DNA of 64,000 nt, taken from contig NZ_CP084296.1 in NCBI RefSeq assembly GCF_020271745.1, positions 3,472,001-3,536,000 of the forward strand. Direction: 5' to 3'. Below are positions 49,990-58,848 of this stretch, piece by piece. Made by a program: the position numbers and the translations under genes. A model generated the notes under the pieces. That model saw nothing but the letters and a program-made list of their open reading frames with translations, did no database searches and was not told the origin of the DNA. Each line of letters starts with the position of its first letter. Position 1 is the first letter of the stretch. The stretch is from Providencia alcalifaciens (GTDB taxonomy: Bacteria > Pseudomonadota > Gammaproteobacteria > Enterobacterales > Enterobacteriaceae).

Positions 49990-50237
49990 TTTTGATGAAA
50001 TAACTATTAAAATAAGAAATGATTTTATATTACTGGCTAATTAAATCGCGATTTAAATATATATTTAAAATACACCTTTAGGATTATTCTTTATTAATAG
50101 TGATACACTCATTTACTGTGTAGCACACCTATTTAGGCTAACTCCCAGACTTTTCTTATCTTTCTCTACCTATACGTCCGATACTCAGTTACAATCACCG
50201 TCAAATTTTTATTCCGTTTGTAGATAGGAGCAGTTAC
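49990..50237. other. ompW–yciC divergent promoter region
   Basis: AT-rich DNA that must hold the yciC promoter. No further gene is seen. AGGAG lies 7 nt before the yciC start. Confidence 0.5.
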
Positions 50238-50993
50238 ATGTCCATTTCGGCCAACTCACTCTTTCGTGATAGCATCAACTTTTTTAAAAACCAGTTGAAT
50301 GGCCTCTTCACCATTGTGTTAATCGCCACCGCAATCAGCGTGATTGTCTACGCAATGTTAATTCCTAATGAACGGATGATTGGCGTGTTACTTGAAGCGC
50401 AGAACCAATTACTTGAAGCGGGTAATGCTGGGTTACAGAATTGGGTATTGAACTTACCTGAAGACGAGAAAAACAGCATTCTACGTGTGTCTATGGGCTT
50501 GATTTTATCCGTAGCATTGGGAAGTTTGGTACTGATGTGCGGCGTGCTATCTTATATCGCCAATTTATCTCGCGGTGAAGCGGTGAATGGGACTCAAGCA
50601 TTGGTTTCATCATTGCCTAAAGCCCCTGCGATGTTCCTGCTGCTGGTTATCTGTTCGTTATTAATTCAGTTGGGTATCACCTTAATGGTACTTCCTGGTC
50701 TGATTTTGGCGATTGGCTTTTCTCTTGCCCCTGCCATTTTAATGACTGAAAAAGTGAATCCATTTAATGCTATGGGCAGAAGCTGGAAGCTGGCGTTTGC
50801 CAATTGGCGTATCGCTGCCCCAATGATTTTAATTTGGATGGCAACGCAAATGTTAGTCAGCATGTTGTTAAGCAGCCTGCAACTGAATCATATTGTGGTC
50901 AATGGTATTTCATTCCTGATCAACAACATGATTGCTGCTTTCGCCTTAATTTACTTTTTCCGTTTGTATATGCTGAGCAGCAAAAACGCATAA
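50238..50993 (+). CDS. yciC: Inner membrane protein YciC (UPF0259)
   Basis: A 251-aa protein with about six hydrophobic segments, orthologous to E. coli YciC (247 aa). Recognisable parts are the N-terminal D-S-x-N-F-F-K-N-Q and the N-P-F-N-A-M-G-R-S-W-K-L-A near residue 175. Function is unknown. It is divergent from ompW as in E. coli. Confidence 0.92.
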   Translation: MSISANSLFRDSINFFKNQLNGLFTIVLIATAISVIVYAMLIPNERMIGVLLEAQNQLLEAGNAGLQNWVLNLPEDEKNSILRVSMGLILSVALGSLVLMCGVLSYIANLSRGEAVNGTQALVSSLPKAPAMFLLLVICSLLIQLGITLMVLPGLILAIGFSLAPAILMTEKVNPFNAMGRSWKLAFANWRIAAPMILIWMATQMLVSMLLSSLQLNHIVVNGISFLINNMIAAFALIYFFRLYMLSSKNA

Positions 50994-51014
50994 ATATAGA
51001 CAGATTTAATCACC

Positions 51015-51063
51015 AAAAAGGGCGTCCGTATTTTGAAGTATGAAGTGACGCCCTTTGTTTTTC
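51015..51063. terminator. Terminator between yciC and the SulP gene
   Basis: Stem AAAGGGCGTC/GACGCCCTTT with a 20-nt loop and GTTTTT on the plus strand; the minus-strand side also ends T-rich, so it may serve both convergent genes. Confidence 0.78.
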
Positions 51064-51078
51064 GTTCGAACAATACCA

Positions 51079-52833
51079 TTACTCTGGCTGTTTATTATCG
51101 ACACTTCCTTCTTCGCTCTCTTTGCGTTCTTCAACACATTTTTGCTGAATATGCTGCTTACTCTGGATCAAGCGGATGGCGAAATAGATATCTGGCACCA
51201 CCAATAAATCATCATCAGAACGACTAATTTTATTTTGTGATAACCAACGGTTTAAGGATGTGCGTCGCCCTGCTAACACCAGCGTTACCCCTTTCGCTTT
51301 TAATGACGTCACGAGCTCGTTAAGTGCAGAGAATACGCTCACGTCGTTATGGGTAAAGCTGACCGCTGCATCGACAATGACCCATGCAGGGCGTTTACGC
51401 TGACTATCTATGTGCTTATTTAAGCGATCTTTAAAATAGTTCACATTGAAATAGGTCAGTGGTGAGTTAAAACGATAAATCAGCACGCCTTCAACAGCCT
51501 GAATATCATTATCAGGGTTCATTGAATGCAACATGCCCTGTTCGTCAACGCCCAATAACTGATCCGTTGGGCGGAATATCACCCTTAAAAACTGCAGCAA
51601 ACCTAACAATACTGCAAAACCCACGCCGCTGATCAAGCCGACCACTAACACCGCGCACAAGGTAAAAACACATAAGAAAAAGGCTTGCCGATTACGTTTA
51701 CGCATTGCATAAATGCTGCGAAAACTAATCAGTGAAAACGTCGAGACCACCAGCACCATACCTAATGCGGGCATCGGAATGTAACCCAGCAGATCCATTG
51801 AAAACAGCAATACCACCAAAATGGTAAGCGCAGCAATGACCGATACCATCTGCGTTTTACCGCCCATCATATCGTTTACAGCGGTTCGGCTACTGGCCGC
51901 GCTCACCGCAAAACCTTGAGATAACGCAGATGCGATATTCGCCATGCCTAAGGCACGTAGCTCTTGGTCAGCATCCACGGCATACCCATTTTTACTGGCA
52001 AAGCTTCGCGCCGTCATCATAAAGCTCACAAAGCTGATGACGGCCAAGTTTAAGGATGGCGTCACCAAATCCCGCAATAAGCCAGGGTTAAAATCCGGTG
52101 CCGCTATCGAGGGTAAGCCATTTCCAAGATTACCAACAGTGCTAATGCCATATTGCTCAAGATTGAAAACAATGCTGGCACTCGTTGCCAAGAGCATCGC
52201 AATTAACAGTGATGGCCACTTACTGCGTACTCGTTTGATAACCATCGTTACAGTGAGTGTTAATACCGCCACCGTTAATGTCGGAATATGGGTTTCAGGT
52301 ATAGATAAAGGTAAAGCGACTAAACGTTCGATAAACCCTGAAGGCAGTGAATCAATACCAAAAATTTTACCTAACTGACTGACAATAATCGTCAGCGCGA
52401 CCCCATTTAATAATCCTTGTAAAATCGGCCCGGATAGAAAATCCGCAAACATTCCCAGACGAAAGCGTGCCGCAATCAGACACCATATTCCCGTCATTAA
52501 ACTCATCACAATAATTAATTGCCAACGAGTGTTTTCATCTCCCATCGCCAAGGGCGCAACGGCAGCAGCGATCACCGCACAGGTTGCCGCATCCGGTCCA
52601 ATGATTAATTGTTTAGAGGTGCCAAACAATGCATACATCAGCATCGGTAAAATACAAGCATATAGCCCGACAATGGCATTGATCCCCATGAGTTCAGCAT
52701 ACGCAATCGCCACAGGCAGCGCTACAGCGGCTACCGACAGCCCTGCTTTCACATCCGGTCCCAAGTTCGCCAACTGATATTGGCTAAAGGTTTGTAAACC
52801 GGGCATCAGATTAAATAATCGTGCCTTTATCAT
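51079..52833 (-). CDS. SulP/SLC26-family anion transporter with STAS domain
   Basis: A 584-aa inner-membrane transporter. The first ~400 residues hold 10–14 hydrophobic segments with the family signatures D-V-K-A-G-L-S-V-A-A-V-A-L-P-V-A-I-A-Y-A and the G-P-D-A-A-T variant of the anion-binding helix, followed by A-V-S-A-A-S-S-R-T-A-V-N. Residues from about 430 form a cytoplasmic STAS domain (V-E-G-V-L-I-Y-R-F-N-S-P-L-T-Y-F-N). It is only distantly like E. coli DauA, so the substrate (sulfate, bicarbonate or a dicarboxylate) is open. It interrupts the yciC–yciB order of E. coli. A shorter start at 52806 is possible. Confidence 0.9.
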   Translation of the reverse strand: MIKARLFNLMPGLQTFSQYQLANLGPDVKAGLSVAAVALPVAIAYAELMGINAIVGLYACILPMLMYALFGTSKQLIIGPDAATCAVIAAAVAPLAMGDENTRWQLIIVMSLMTGIWCLIAARFRLGMFADFLSGPILQGLLNGVALTIIVSQLGKIFGIDSLPSGFIERLVALPLSIPETHIPTLTVAVLTLTVTMVIKRVRSKWPSLLIAMLLATSASIVFNLEQYGISTVGNLGNGLPSIAAPDFNPGLLRDLVTPSLNLAVISFVSFMMTARSFASKNGYAVDADQELRALGMANIASALSQGFAVSAASSRTAVNDMMGGKTQMVSVIAALTILVVLLFSMDLLGYIPMPALGMVLVVSTFSLISFRSIYAMRKRNRQAFFLCVFTLCAVLVVGLISGVGFAVLLGLLQFLRVIFRPTDQLLGVDEQGMLHSMNPDNDIQAVEGVLIYRFNSPLTYFNVNYFKDRLNKHIDSQRKRPAWVIVDAAVSFTHNDVSVFSALNELVTSLKAKGVTLVLAGRRTSLNRWLSQNKISRSDDDLLVVPDIYFAIRLIQSKQHIQQKCVEERKESEEGSVDNKQPE

Positions 52834-53027
52834 GGGAAAAATCTCTAAAAATTAATCAGTTAATTTCTTGTGTAGACTATTTATATCCGAACTATTAAAG
52901 TTTATCTAGGACTAAGTCAAATAAGGGTAAAATAGTGCAAATTTGCTTGGTTTGCCGGGTTAATTCTTGGTAAAAGAGAGCAAACTTTTAACAATCTGTG
53001 CAAAATCAGTTAAACTACGCCACTACG

Positions 53028-53072
53028 TTTAAGTTGACTATGTTTGAATTGACTCTATTTAAGCTGACTATG
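53028..53072 (+). repeat. 15-bp sequence in three imperfect tandem copies upstream of yciB
   Basis: TTTAAGTTGACTATG, TTTGAATTGACTCTA and TTTAAGCTGACTATG at 53028, 53043 and 53058. Two copies contain TTGACT, a -35-like hexamer. It ends 28 nt before the yciB start. Confidence 0.85.
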
Positions 53073-53100
53073 TTCACATTAAGGATCTGAATCCACTGTT

Positions 53101-53661
53101 ATGAAACAACTTATTGATTTTATTCCTTTGGTTATCTTTTTTCTCTTTTATAAGCAATACGACATTTATGTTGCTAGTCAGTCATTACTGATAACCACCC
53201 CGATTTCCTTACTGGTCACTTACTTCATTTATAAAAAAGTGGAAAAAGTGGCAAAAATCACCTGCGCGATTGTGATGGTATTTGCAGGGTTAACGGTTTT
53301 ATTTCACAGTGCTGACTTTATCAAATGGAAAGTCACCATTATTTATGCTCTTTTTGGTATTGCTCTGTTTGCGAGCCAATGGTTTACAGAGAAACCACTC
53401 ATTCAAAGAATGCTGGGTAGCAACCAAGAAATTAAATTAGCGGATAGCTATTGGTTAAAATTAAATACCGCTTGGGGTATTTTCTTTATTGCTTGCGCTG
53501 TTATTAATATTTACGTGGCTTATTGGATGGCTGAGAGTGTTTGGGTCAACTTTAAAGTGTTTGGATTAACGGCTGGCACCTTAATTTTCACGATCCTTAG
53601 CGTGGTGTATATTTTCAAACACATGGTTAAAGAACCTCAGGCAGAAAAGCCAGAAGAGTAA
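53101..53661 (+). CDS. yciB: Inner membrane protein YciB (septation protein A family)
   Basis: A 186-aa integral membrane protein with five hydrophobic segments, orthologous to E. coli YciB (IspZ/intracellular septation A). It interacts with cell-envelope and division components in E. coli. Family motifs are M-K-Q-L-I-D-F-I-P-L at the start, F-I-K-W-K-V-T-I-I-Y-A-L-F near 75 and W-V-N-F-K-V-F-G-L-T near 148. AAGGAT lies upstream. Confidence 0.93.
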   Translation: MKQLIDFIPLVIFFLFYKQYDIYVASQSLLITTPISLLVTYFIYKKVEKVAKITCAIVMVFAGLTVLFHSADFIKWKVTIIYALFGIALFASQWFTEKPLIQRMLGSNQEIKLADSYWLKLNTAWGIFFIACAVINIYVAYWMAESVWVNFKVFGLTAGTLIFTILSVVYIFKHMVKEPQAEKPEE

Positions 53662-53692
53662 TTTATTTCTTTGAATGATTATGATGATAAAT

Positions 53693-53717
53693 AAGCTGCG
53701 TACTCTCGCAGCTTTTT
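53693..53717 (+). terminator. Terminator after yciB
   Basis: An 8-bp stem AAGCTGCG/CGCAGCTT with a 6-nt loop and T-run. Confidence 0.87.
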
Positions 53718-53850
53718 TATGCCTATTACAGTGATTTGTTACAATTATCTGTGACTGGATGTACTCTAGCGGTTTACTATACTTATGTTTGTTTGCTATA
53801 AATGGGCAACAAAATCATAGTGTTTAATTCCTTTTAATAAAGAGTTTGAT

Positions 53851-54276
53851 ATGCAATTACCTAACGGTGAACTCGTTTTACGTACTTTGGCAATGCCTTC
53901 AGATACCAATGCGAATGGCGATATTTTTGGTGGCTGGCTAATGTCTCAAATGGATATTGGCGGCGCGATTTTAGCAAAAGAAATTGCGCTGGGTCGCGTA
54001 GTAACAGTGGCAGTCAATGGCATTAAATTTCAAAAACCAGTTGCTGTTGGTGATGTTGTTTGCTGTTATGCTCGCTGCTTGAAAACGGGGAAAAGTTCCG
54101 TCACTATCAATATTGAAGTGTGGGTGAAAAAAGTGGCAACTCACCCTGTAGGTCAGCGTTATCAAGCTACAGACGCGGTATTTACTTATGTGGCGGTCAA
54201 TGATGATAATACGCCTCGTGCATTACCTGAGGATAAACAACATTTCGAATTAGAAAGTTCGCAACCTCAGGCTTAA
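53851..54276 (+). CDS. yciA: Acyl-CoA thioesterase YciA
   Basis: A 141-aa hotdog-fold thioesterase hydrolysing a broad range of acyl-CoAs. M-P-S-D-T-N-A-N-G-D-I-F-G-G-W-L (residues 11–26) holds the catalytic Asn/Asp pair, and the central helix M-D-I-G-G-A-I-L-A follows. V-A-V-N-G-I-K-F and A-D/T-D-A-V-F-T-Y-V are conserved. Slightly longer than E. coli (132) at the C-terminus. Confidence 0.95.
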   Translation: MQLPNGELVLRTLAMPSDTNANGDIFGGWLMSQMDIGGAILAKEIALGRVVTVAVNGIKFQKPVAVGDVVCCYARCLKTGKSSVTINIEVWVKKVATHPVGQRYQATDAVFTYVAVNDDNTPRALPEDKQHFELESSQPQA

Positions 54277-54291
54277 TCATTCATATACAGT

Positions 54292-54318
54292 AAGGGCGCT
54301 TCATAAGCGCCCTTTTTT
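54292..54318 (+). terminator. Terminator after yciA
   Basis: A 10-bp stem AAGGGCGCTT/AAGCGCCCTT with a CAT loop and six T residues. Confidence 0.9.
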
Positions 54319-54339
54319 GATCCCGATATTTCCTAGCAT

Positions 54340-55077
54340 TTAAGCTTGGCTTACTGAGCCATCCACTTTGAAATAGATTTCAGTGGTATAGCCTTTCGCT
54401 GGCAGCTTTTCATATTTCCAACGGTTCATTGCACGCTTCACATCACGCTCAAACATGCCTTTAGGTGAAGCTTCAACAAACTCAATATTCTGCACTCGCC
54501 CATCTTCATCGATATCATAGCGTACTTTCACATAGCCATTTTTTCCTAAACGACGAGCGCGGTCTGGGTACTCAGGCGCTTGTTTACTTAATGCTTTTGG
54601 ACCACGCTGACCGGTAGATTGGTTAGATGCTGTTGCATTATTTTTGACGTTAGTATCTGTTCCGCGCGTGTTGGTGACTTCTTTTGGCGTAGTATCTGTA
54701 TTTGTGGATGGCGTTTTGTTCATCGCCAGTTGTTTTTCAACCGGTTTAACGGGCTCCTGAACTTTTTTCGGCTCTTTTTTAGGTTCTTTCTTCGGTTCAG
54801 GTTTCTTTTTTACTTCTGGTTTTTTCTGCGGTAAGACTATCGCCGGTTCAACCACTGGCTCCGGCTCAATGATAGGTTCAGGTTCAACCACCGGCTCTGG
54901 CTCTGCCTGTGTTTCTACTGGCTGAGTTGCGGCAGGTTCAGCAAAGGAAAGCATTGCTATCGAGATTGGCTCCTCAGGTTGAGGAAATTTCGGTTGATTA
55001 AAAATCCATGCCATTGCCAAGCCCGCATGAATTGATAATGAAACAGCAATGATCACTAACAGTCTGATACCACGCAT
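54340..55077 (-). CDS. tonB: Energy transducer TonB
   Basis: Links the ExbBD proton-driven motor to outer-membrane receptors for iron carriers and B12. The 245-aa protein has an N-terminal membrane anchor (about residues 4–25) containing S-x3-H (S-L-S-I-H), a Pro/Glu-rich then Pro/Lys-rich linker (E-P-E-P-V-V repeats, then K-K-P-E and K-K-E-P repeats), and the C-terminal domain from about residue 160 with P-x-Y-P-x-R-A-R-R-L and G-x-V-x-V-R-Y-D-I. ATG 55077 is chosen; a TTG two codons upstream (55083) has better spacing from AGGG and cannot be excluded. Confidence 0.95.
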   Translation of the reverse strand: MRGIRLLVIIAVSLSIHAGLAMAWIFNQPKFPQPEEPISIAMLSFAEPAATQPVETQAEPEPVVEPEPIIEPEPVVEPAIVLPQKKPEVKKKPEPKKEPKKEPKKVQEPVKPVEKQLAMNKTPSTNTDTTPKEVTNTRGTDTNVKNNATASNQSTGQRGPKALSKQAPEYPDRARRLGKNGYVKVRYDIDEDGRVQNIEFVEASPKGMFERDVKRAMNRWKYEKLPAKGYTTEIYFKVDGSVSQA

Positions 55078-55104
55078 ATGCAATTTTTACCCTACACCAA
55101 TTTA

Positions 55105-55157
55105 CTTATTGAATATGACCGATAGTTTAAATGCAAATAGCAATCATATTCAATAAG
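55105..55157. other. Perfect 14-bp inverted repeat upstream of tonB
   Basis: CTTATTGAATATGA (55105–55118) and its exact reverse complement TCATATTCAATAAG (55144–55157) flank 25 bp. The pair encloses the presumed tonB promoter and overlaps the Fur-like site. Confidence 0.75.
55133..55151 (-). promoter_or_regulatory. Candidate Fur box for tonB
   Basis: GCAAATAGCAATCATATTC matches the 19-bp Fur consensus at 12 positions by my count. It lies 56 nt upstream of tonB. tonB is iron-repressed through Fur in E. coli. Confidence 0.6.
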
Positions 55158-55202
55158 GTTTAGCGAACAAAGTTAAAAATGTGAGTATAAACGTGAATAC
55201 CC

Positions 55203-55376
55203 TCACTCAATCCACTGTGTAAATAGCAGGGAGTGACGGCGTTTATAGATGTCCATTTTGCGTAGAGAATAAATGTGCATATTACGGCGAGAGTGTCTTT
55301 CCAACCAGCGGCGACGACGGCGAACAACTTGTCTTAGCATTCTCCAGCGACCTACTTCTTGCCTACTGCGTCTCAT
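55203..55376 (-). CDS. yciY: Small basic protein YciY
   Basis: A 57-aa protein, same length as E. coli YciY, starting M-R-R-S-R-Q-E-V-G-R-W-R-M and followed by R-R-x-R-R-W-L-E-R-x-S-R-R-N-M. It is extremely rich in arginine; function unknown. AAGGAT lies 8 nt upstream of the ATG. It sits between tonB and clsA, with the E. coli genes kch and yciI missing. Confidence 0.88.
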   Translation of the reverse strand: MRRSRQEVGRWRMLRQVVRRRRRWLERHSRRNMHIYSLRKMDIYKRRHSLLFTQWIE

Positions 55377-55657
55377 TTTTTTAATCCTTATAAGGTGTAG
55401 TTCGTAACAGCGAAATATTATATGCCTTTGTTCGACAGAACCAAGAAGAAGTTATCAAGGATAAAAACAAAACCATCACGCAAAAAATGAGGTTGAACCA
55501 ATTAATTTATCATTAATTGAACTTTTATTTATTTAACTCAGTTTTTATTCAGAACTTTTACGAAATTCTGGTATGTTTATTCTTAGTCTATATTTAATAA
55601 GACATATTTTCTTTTTTCGACTCTTTTTTTCTCTGTCAGTGAGGCTTGTTATCCATT

Positions 55658-57118
55658 ATGGCAACCGTCTACACCTTAATGAGTTGGTTACTGTTTTTCC
55701 TGTATTGGTTAATTGTGGCTGGGGTTACTGTCCGTATTCTCGTCACGCGTCGCCCTGTCACTTCGGCAATGACATGGTTACTGATCATTTATATCCTGCC
55801 ACTGGTAGGGATCATCGCGTATGCGGCATTTGGTGAACTGCATTTAGGTCGACGTCGTATCGATAAAGCTCACCAAATGTGGCCATCGGTTGCCACTTGG
55901 CTGGAAAATCTGCGCCTCTCCAAACACATTTTTGCCAACGATAACAGCCCCGTTGCGGAGCCATTATTCCAACTGTGTGAGAAGCGCCAAGGTATTGCAG
56001 GCGTTAAAGGTAACCGCATTCAATTACTGACCACCAGCGAAGACTCACTAAAAGCCATCGCGAATGATATTAATAATGCCAAGAACTCCATCGAAATGGT
56101 GTTCTATATTTGGCAACCGGGTGGACTTGTCGATGAGGTCACTGAAGCTCTTCTCAATGCGGCAAAACGTGGTGTTAAATGCCGTATTATGGTGGACTCT
56201 GCGGGAAGCTGGCATTTTTTCCGCAGTGATTATCCCGATAAAATGCGCGCCGCAGGGATTGAGTTTGTCGAATCCCTTAAAGTAAACCTTATGCGTTTTT
56301 TCTTACGCCGTATGGATTTACGTCAACATCGTAAAATCGTTGTCATTGATAACTATATCTCTTACACCGGCAGTATGAACATGGTGGATCCGCGCTACTT
56401 CAAACAAGATGCGGGTGTCGGTGAATGGGTAGATATTTTAGTCCGTATGGAAGGCCCAGTGAGTACTACATTAGGGATTGTCTACGCCTTTGACTGGGAG
56501 ATGGAAACAGGACAGCGTATTTTACCACCGCCGCCAGATAGCAATATCATGCCGTTCGAACAAGATAACGGTCATACCACCCAAATGATTGCCTCAGGAC
56601 CGGGGTTCCCTGAGGAACTTATCCAGCAATCATTGATGACGGCAATGTTCTCTGCCCGTAAGCAGTTGATCATGACTACCCCATACTTTGTACCAAGTGA
56701 TGATTTATTACATGCAATTTGTACCGCAGCTATGCGCGGCGTTGATGTCAGTATCATCATGCCACGCCATAATGACTCTTTCTTGGTTCGCTGGGCAAGC
56801 CGCTCTTTTTACACGGAATTATTGGAAGCTGGCGTGAAAATCTATCAGTTTGAAGATGGATTATTGCACACCAAGAGTGTCTGTGTTGATGGTGAGCTTA
56901 GTTTAGTCGGTTCAGTAAACTTAGATATGCGCAGTTTATGGCTAAACTTTGAAATTACGGTCGTGATTGACGATAAAAGTTTTGGTAGCGATCTGACGCT
57001 GGTTCAGTATGATTATATGGCTCGCTCCACACGCTTAGATATTGAAGAATGGGAACAACGCCCATTCTGGAACCGTGTGATTGAGCGTCTGTGCTATTTC
57101 TTTAGCCCATTGTTGTGA
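55658..57118 (+). CDS. clsA: Cardiolipin synthase A
   Basis: Makes cardiolipin from two phosphatidylglycerols in the inner membrane. The 486-aa protein is the same length as E. coli ClsA. Two N-terminal membrane helices (about 3–25 and 36–58) precede two phospholipase-D domains with HKD motifs H-R-K-x4-D (near 220) and H-T-K-S-V-C-V-D (near 400). The ATG at 55658 gives the family start M-A-T-V-Y-T-L; a TTG at 55646 is too close to GAGG. Confidence 0.96.
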   Translation: MATVYTLMSWLLFFLYWLIVAGVTVRILVTRRPVTSAMTWLLIIYILPLVGIIAYAAFGELHLGRRRIDKAHQMWPSVATWLENLRLSKHIFANDNSPVAEPLFQLCEKRQGIAGVKGNRIQLLTTSEDSLKAIANDINNAKNSIEMVFYIWQPGGLVDEVTEALLNAAKRGVKCRIMVDSAGSWHFFRSDYPDKMRAAGIEFVESLKVNLMRFFLRRMDLRQHRKIVVIDNYISYTGSMNMVDPRYFKQDAGVGEWVDILVRMEGPVSTTLGIVYAFDWEMETGQRILPPPPDSNIMPFEQDNGHTTQMIASGPGFPEELIQQSLMTAMFSARKQLIMTTPYFVPSDDLLHAICTAAMRGVDVSIIMPRHNDSFLVRWASRSFYTELLEAGVKIYQFEDGLLHTKSVCVDGELSLVGSVNLDMRSLWLNFEITVVIDDKSFGSDLTLVQYDYMARSTRLDIEEWEQRPFWNRVIERLCYFFSPLL

Positions 57119-57178
57119 TCAACATAGCTGTGATCATAATCGCTATAGTCACTATTGCTTAACCGTTAGGAAAACGTC

Positions 57179-57511
57179 ATGAGCCAGAACCCAAGTATTA
57201 ATCTAATCGATGAAGATGAAATCATTGAAATTGCCTATGACCTTTTCCTTGAAGGTGCGATGGAGAACTTAGAGCCTGCCGACCAACTCATTTTCGCGTT
57301 ACAGTTTGAAGAGTGTGGCGCGGCTGAAATTGTGCCATTTAGTCAAGATTGGCATATTCTCGCCACCCAAGGATTACCTTTAGCGCAAATGAGTGAAGTA
57401 GTGATTGGGCTTGCTAAAAACCCAGATGATGAGATTGACGATATTTTTGCACGAATTCTTATCAGCCGGAACCCTAAGCACCCTTTCCAACATATCGAGT
57501 GGAAACAGTAA
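57179..57511 (+). CDS. yciU: YciU family putative DNA mimic (HI1450/DUF440)
   Basis: A 110-aa very acidic protein of the UPF0263 family, proposed from the HI1450 structure to mimic double-stranded DNA and bind HU-like or other DNA-binding proteins. Conserved parts are A-Y-D-x-F-L-E near residue 20, E-P-A-D-Q-L-I-F-A-L-Q-F-E-E-x-G-x-A-E and V-V-I-G-L-A near 75. It follows clsA by 60 nt, as in E. coli. Confidence 0.92.
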   Translation: MSQNPSINLIDEDEIIEIAYDLFLEGAMENLEPADQLIFALQFEECGAAEIVPFSQDWHILATQGLPLAQMSEVVIGLAKNPDDEIDDIFARILISRNPKHPFQHIEWKQ

Positions 57512-57526
57512 GCAGAAATCAATAAT

Positions 57527-57550
57527 GGGGGAAATATTCCCCCGTCTTTT
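57527..57550 (+). terminator. Terminator after yciU
   Basis: A 7-bp stem GGGGGAA/TTCCCCC with a 3-nt loop then GTCTTTTATT. Confidence 0.75.
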
Positions 57551-57558
57551 ATTAAACG

Positions 57559-57839
57559 TTATTCAGCTAAATCCAACTGAAAATGATGTTTCTTAATATA
57601 GTGACGCAGATTATTACGAATATAGTCACTCTTATCTAATGGGTATTTTTCCGACGCCACCACACTATACGCCTCCACCCCGTCAGCAAGTTCAGGTGAA
57701 CGTGCGACGCCCTGGGAATCATAGCTAATTGATTATTTTGATTGATAATTATGTTTAAATCCTCTAAAAATTGTTGCTCATAAAAAAGGCTCCACTTTAT
57801 GAATAATAAAGGGAACCTTAATACAAGCATAAAACGCAA
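57559..57839 (-). pseudogene. Possible frameshifted gene downstream of oppF
   Basis: Two minus-strand frames abut. One starts at ATG 57839, 10 nt after the oppF stop (MRFMLVLRFPLLFIKW, then E-Q-Q-F-L-E-D-L-N-I-I-I-N). The other, open from about 57732 to the stop at 57559–57561 without its own start, encodes S-Y-D-S-Q-G-V-A-R-S-P-E-L-A-D-G-V-E-A-Y and ends F-Q-L-D-L-A-E. Together they could be one ~90-residue protein broken by a frameshift near 57735. I do not recognise the product, and a chance frame remains possible. Confidence 0.4.
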
Positions 57840-57849
57840 ATATTACCGA

Positions 57850-58848
57850 TTACAGCGGGTCAATTTTCAAACAGGATACCGCATGCTTGAAACTTCCTTC
57901 TAGTAATGGGCGGGTTTTAGCGCATTCCGCGTCAGCGCTTGGGCAACGTGTTCTGAATACACAACCTGAAGGCGGATTAATGGGCGATGGTAATTCCCCT
58001 TCAAGCAGTTCAATTTGCTTATTTTTTTCCTTATCTGGATCCGGTACTGGTACCGCAGACATCAATGCACGTGTATAAGGGTGTAATGGGTTATTATACA
58101 CTTCATCATAAGTCCCCAGCTCCACCGCGTGCCCTAAATACATCACTAATACGCGGTCAGAAATGTGTTTTACCACCGCAAGATCGTGGGCAATAAAAAT
58201 TAAGGAAAGCTTCATTTCCCGCTGAAGTTCTTGCAGTAAATTCACCACTTGCGCTTGGATTGACACATCTAAGGCAGACACTGGCTCATCACAAATCACC
58301 AATTTAGGCTCTAAAATCAGTGCTCGCGCAATCCCAATACGCTGACATTGGCCGCCTGAAAATTCATGAGGATAGCGGTTGATCAGGTTGGGCAGTAACC
58401 CCACTCGCATCATCATTTTTTTCACTTTTTCAGTGACTTCTTTATGTGGCATCTTAGGATGATAGGTTTTTAGTGGCTCCGCGATAATATCTCCAATGGT
58501 CATCCTTGGGTTTAAGGATGCCAGTGGATCTTGGAAAATCATTTGGATATCGCTGCGTACATTGCGCCACTGTTTATCATTCATGGTGAGCAAGTTTTGC
58601 CCTAACCATGTCACCGTGCCGCTGGTGGACTTCACTAAACCAATTAACGCACGCGCAAATGTGGATTTACCACAGCCAGATTCTCCCACCACGCCCAAGG
58701 TTTCCCCTTCGTATAAACGTAGTGTCACCCCATCGACGGCTTTTAAGCTTTTATCCGGCTGCCAGAACCACTGTTGTTTATCTCTGATGGAAAAATGCAC
58801 TTTTAAGTCATTGACTTCCAGCAGCACCTGCCTATTTTCTTGGCTCAT
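57850..58848 (-). CDS. oppF: Oligopeptide ABC transporter ATP-binding protein OppF
   Basis: One of two ATPases energising oligopeptide import. The 332-aa protein has Walker A G-E-S-G-C-G-K-S-T (near 58), the signature S-G-G-Q-C-Q-R and Walker B L-V-I-C-D-E-P. The C-terminal oligopeptide-family extension has P-S-G-C-V-F-R-T-R-C-P. It overlaps the oppD stop by 4 nt. Confidence 0.96.
   Translation of the reverse strand: MSQENRQVLLEVNDLKVHFSIRDKQQWFWQPDKSLKAVDGVTLRLYEGETLGVVGESGCGKSTFARALIGLVKSTSGTVTWLGQNLLTMNDKQWRNVRSDIQMIFQDPLASLNPRMTIGDIIAEPLKTYHPKMPHKEVTEKVKKMMMRVGLLPNLINRYPHEFSGGQCQRIGIARALILEPKLVICDEPVSALDVSIQAQVVNLLQELQREMKLSLIFIAHDLAVVKHISDRVLVMYLGHAVELGTYDEVYNNPLHPYTRALMSAVPVPDPDKEKNKQIELLEGELPSPINPPSGCVFRTRCPSADAECAKTRPLLEGSFKHAVSCLKIDPL

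Noticed and set aside
51944-52378. 144-codon frame opposite the SulP gene
   Set aside because: Antisense shadow within a strongly family-like transporter; no independent support.
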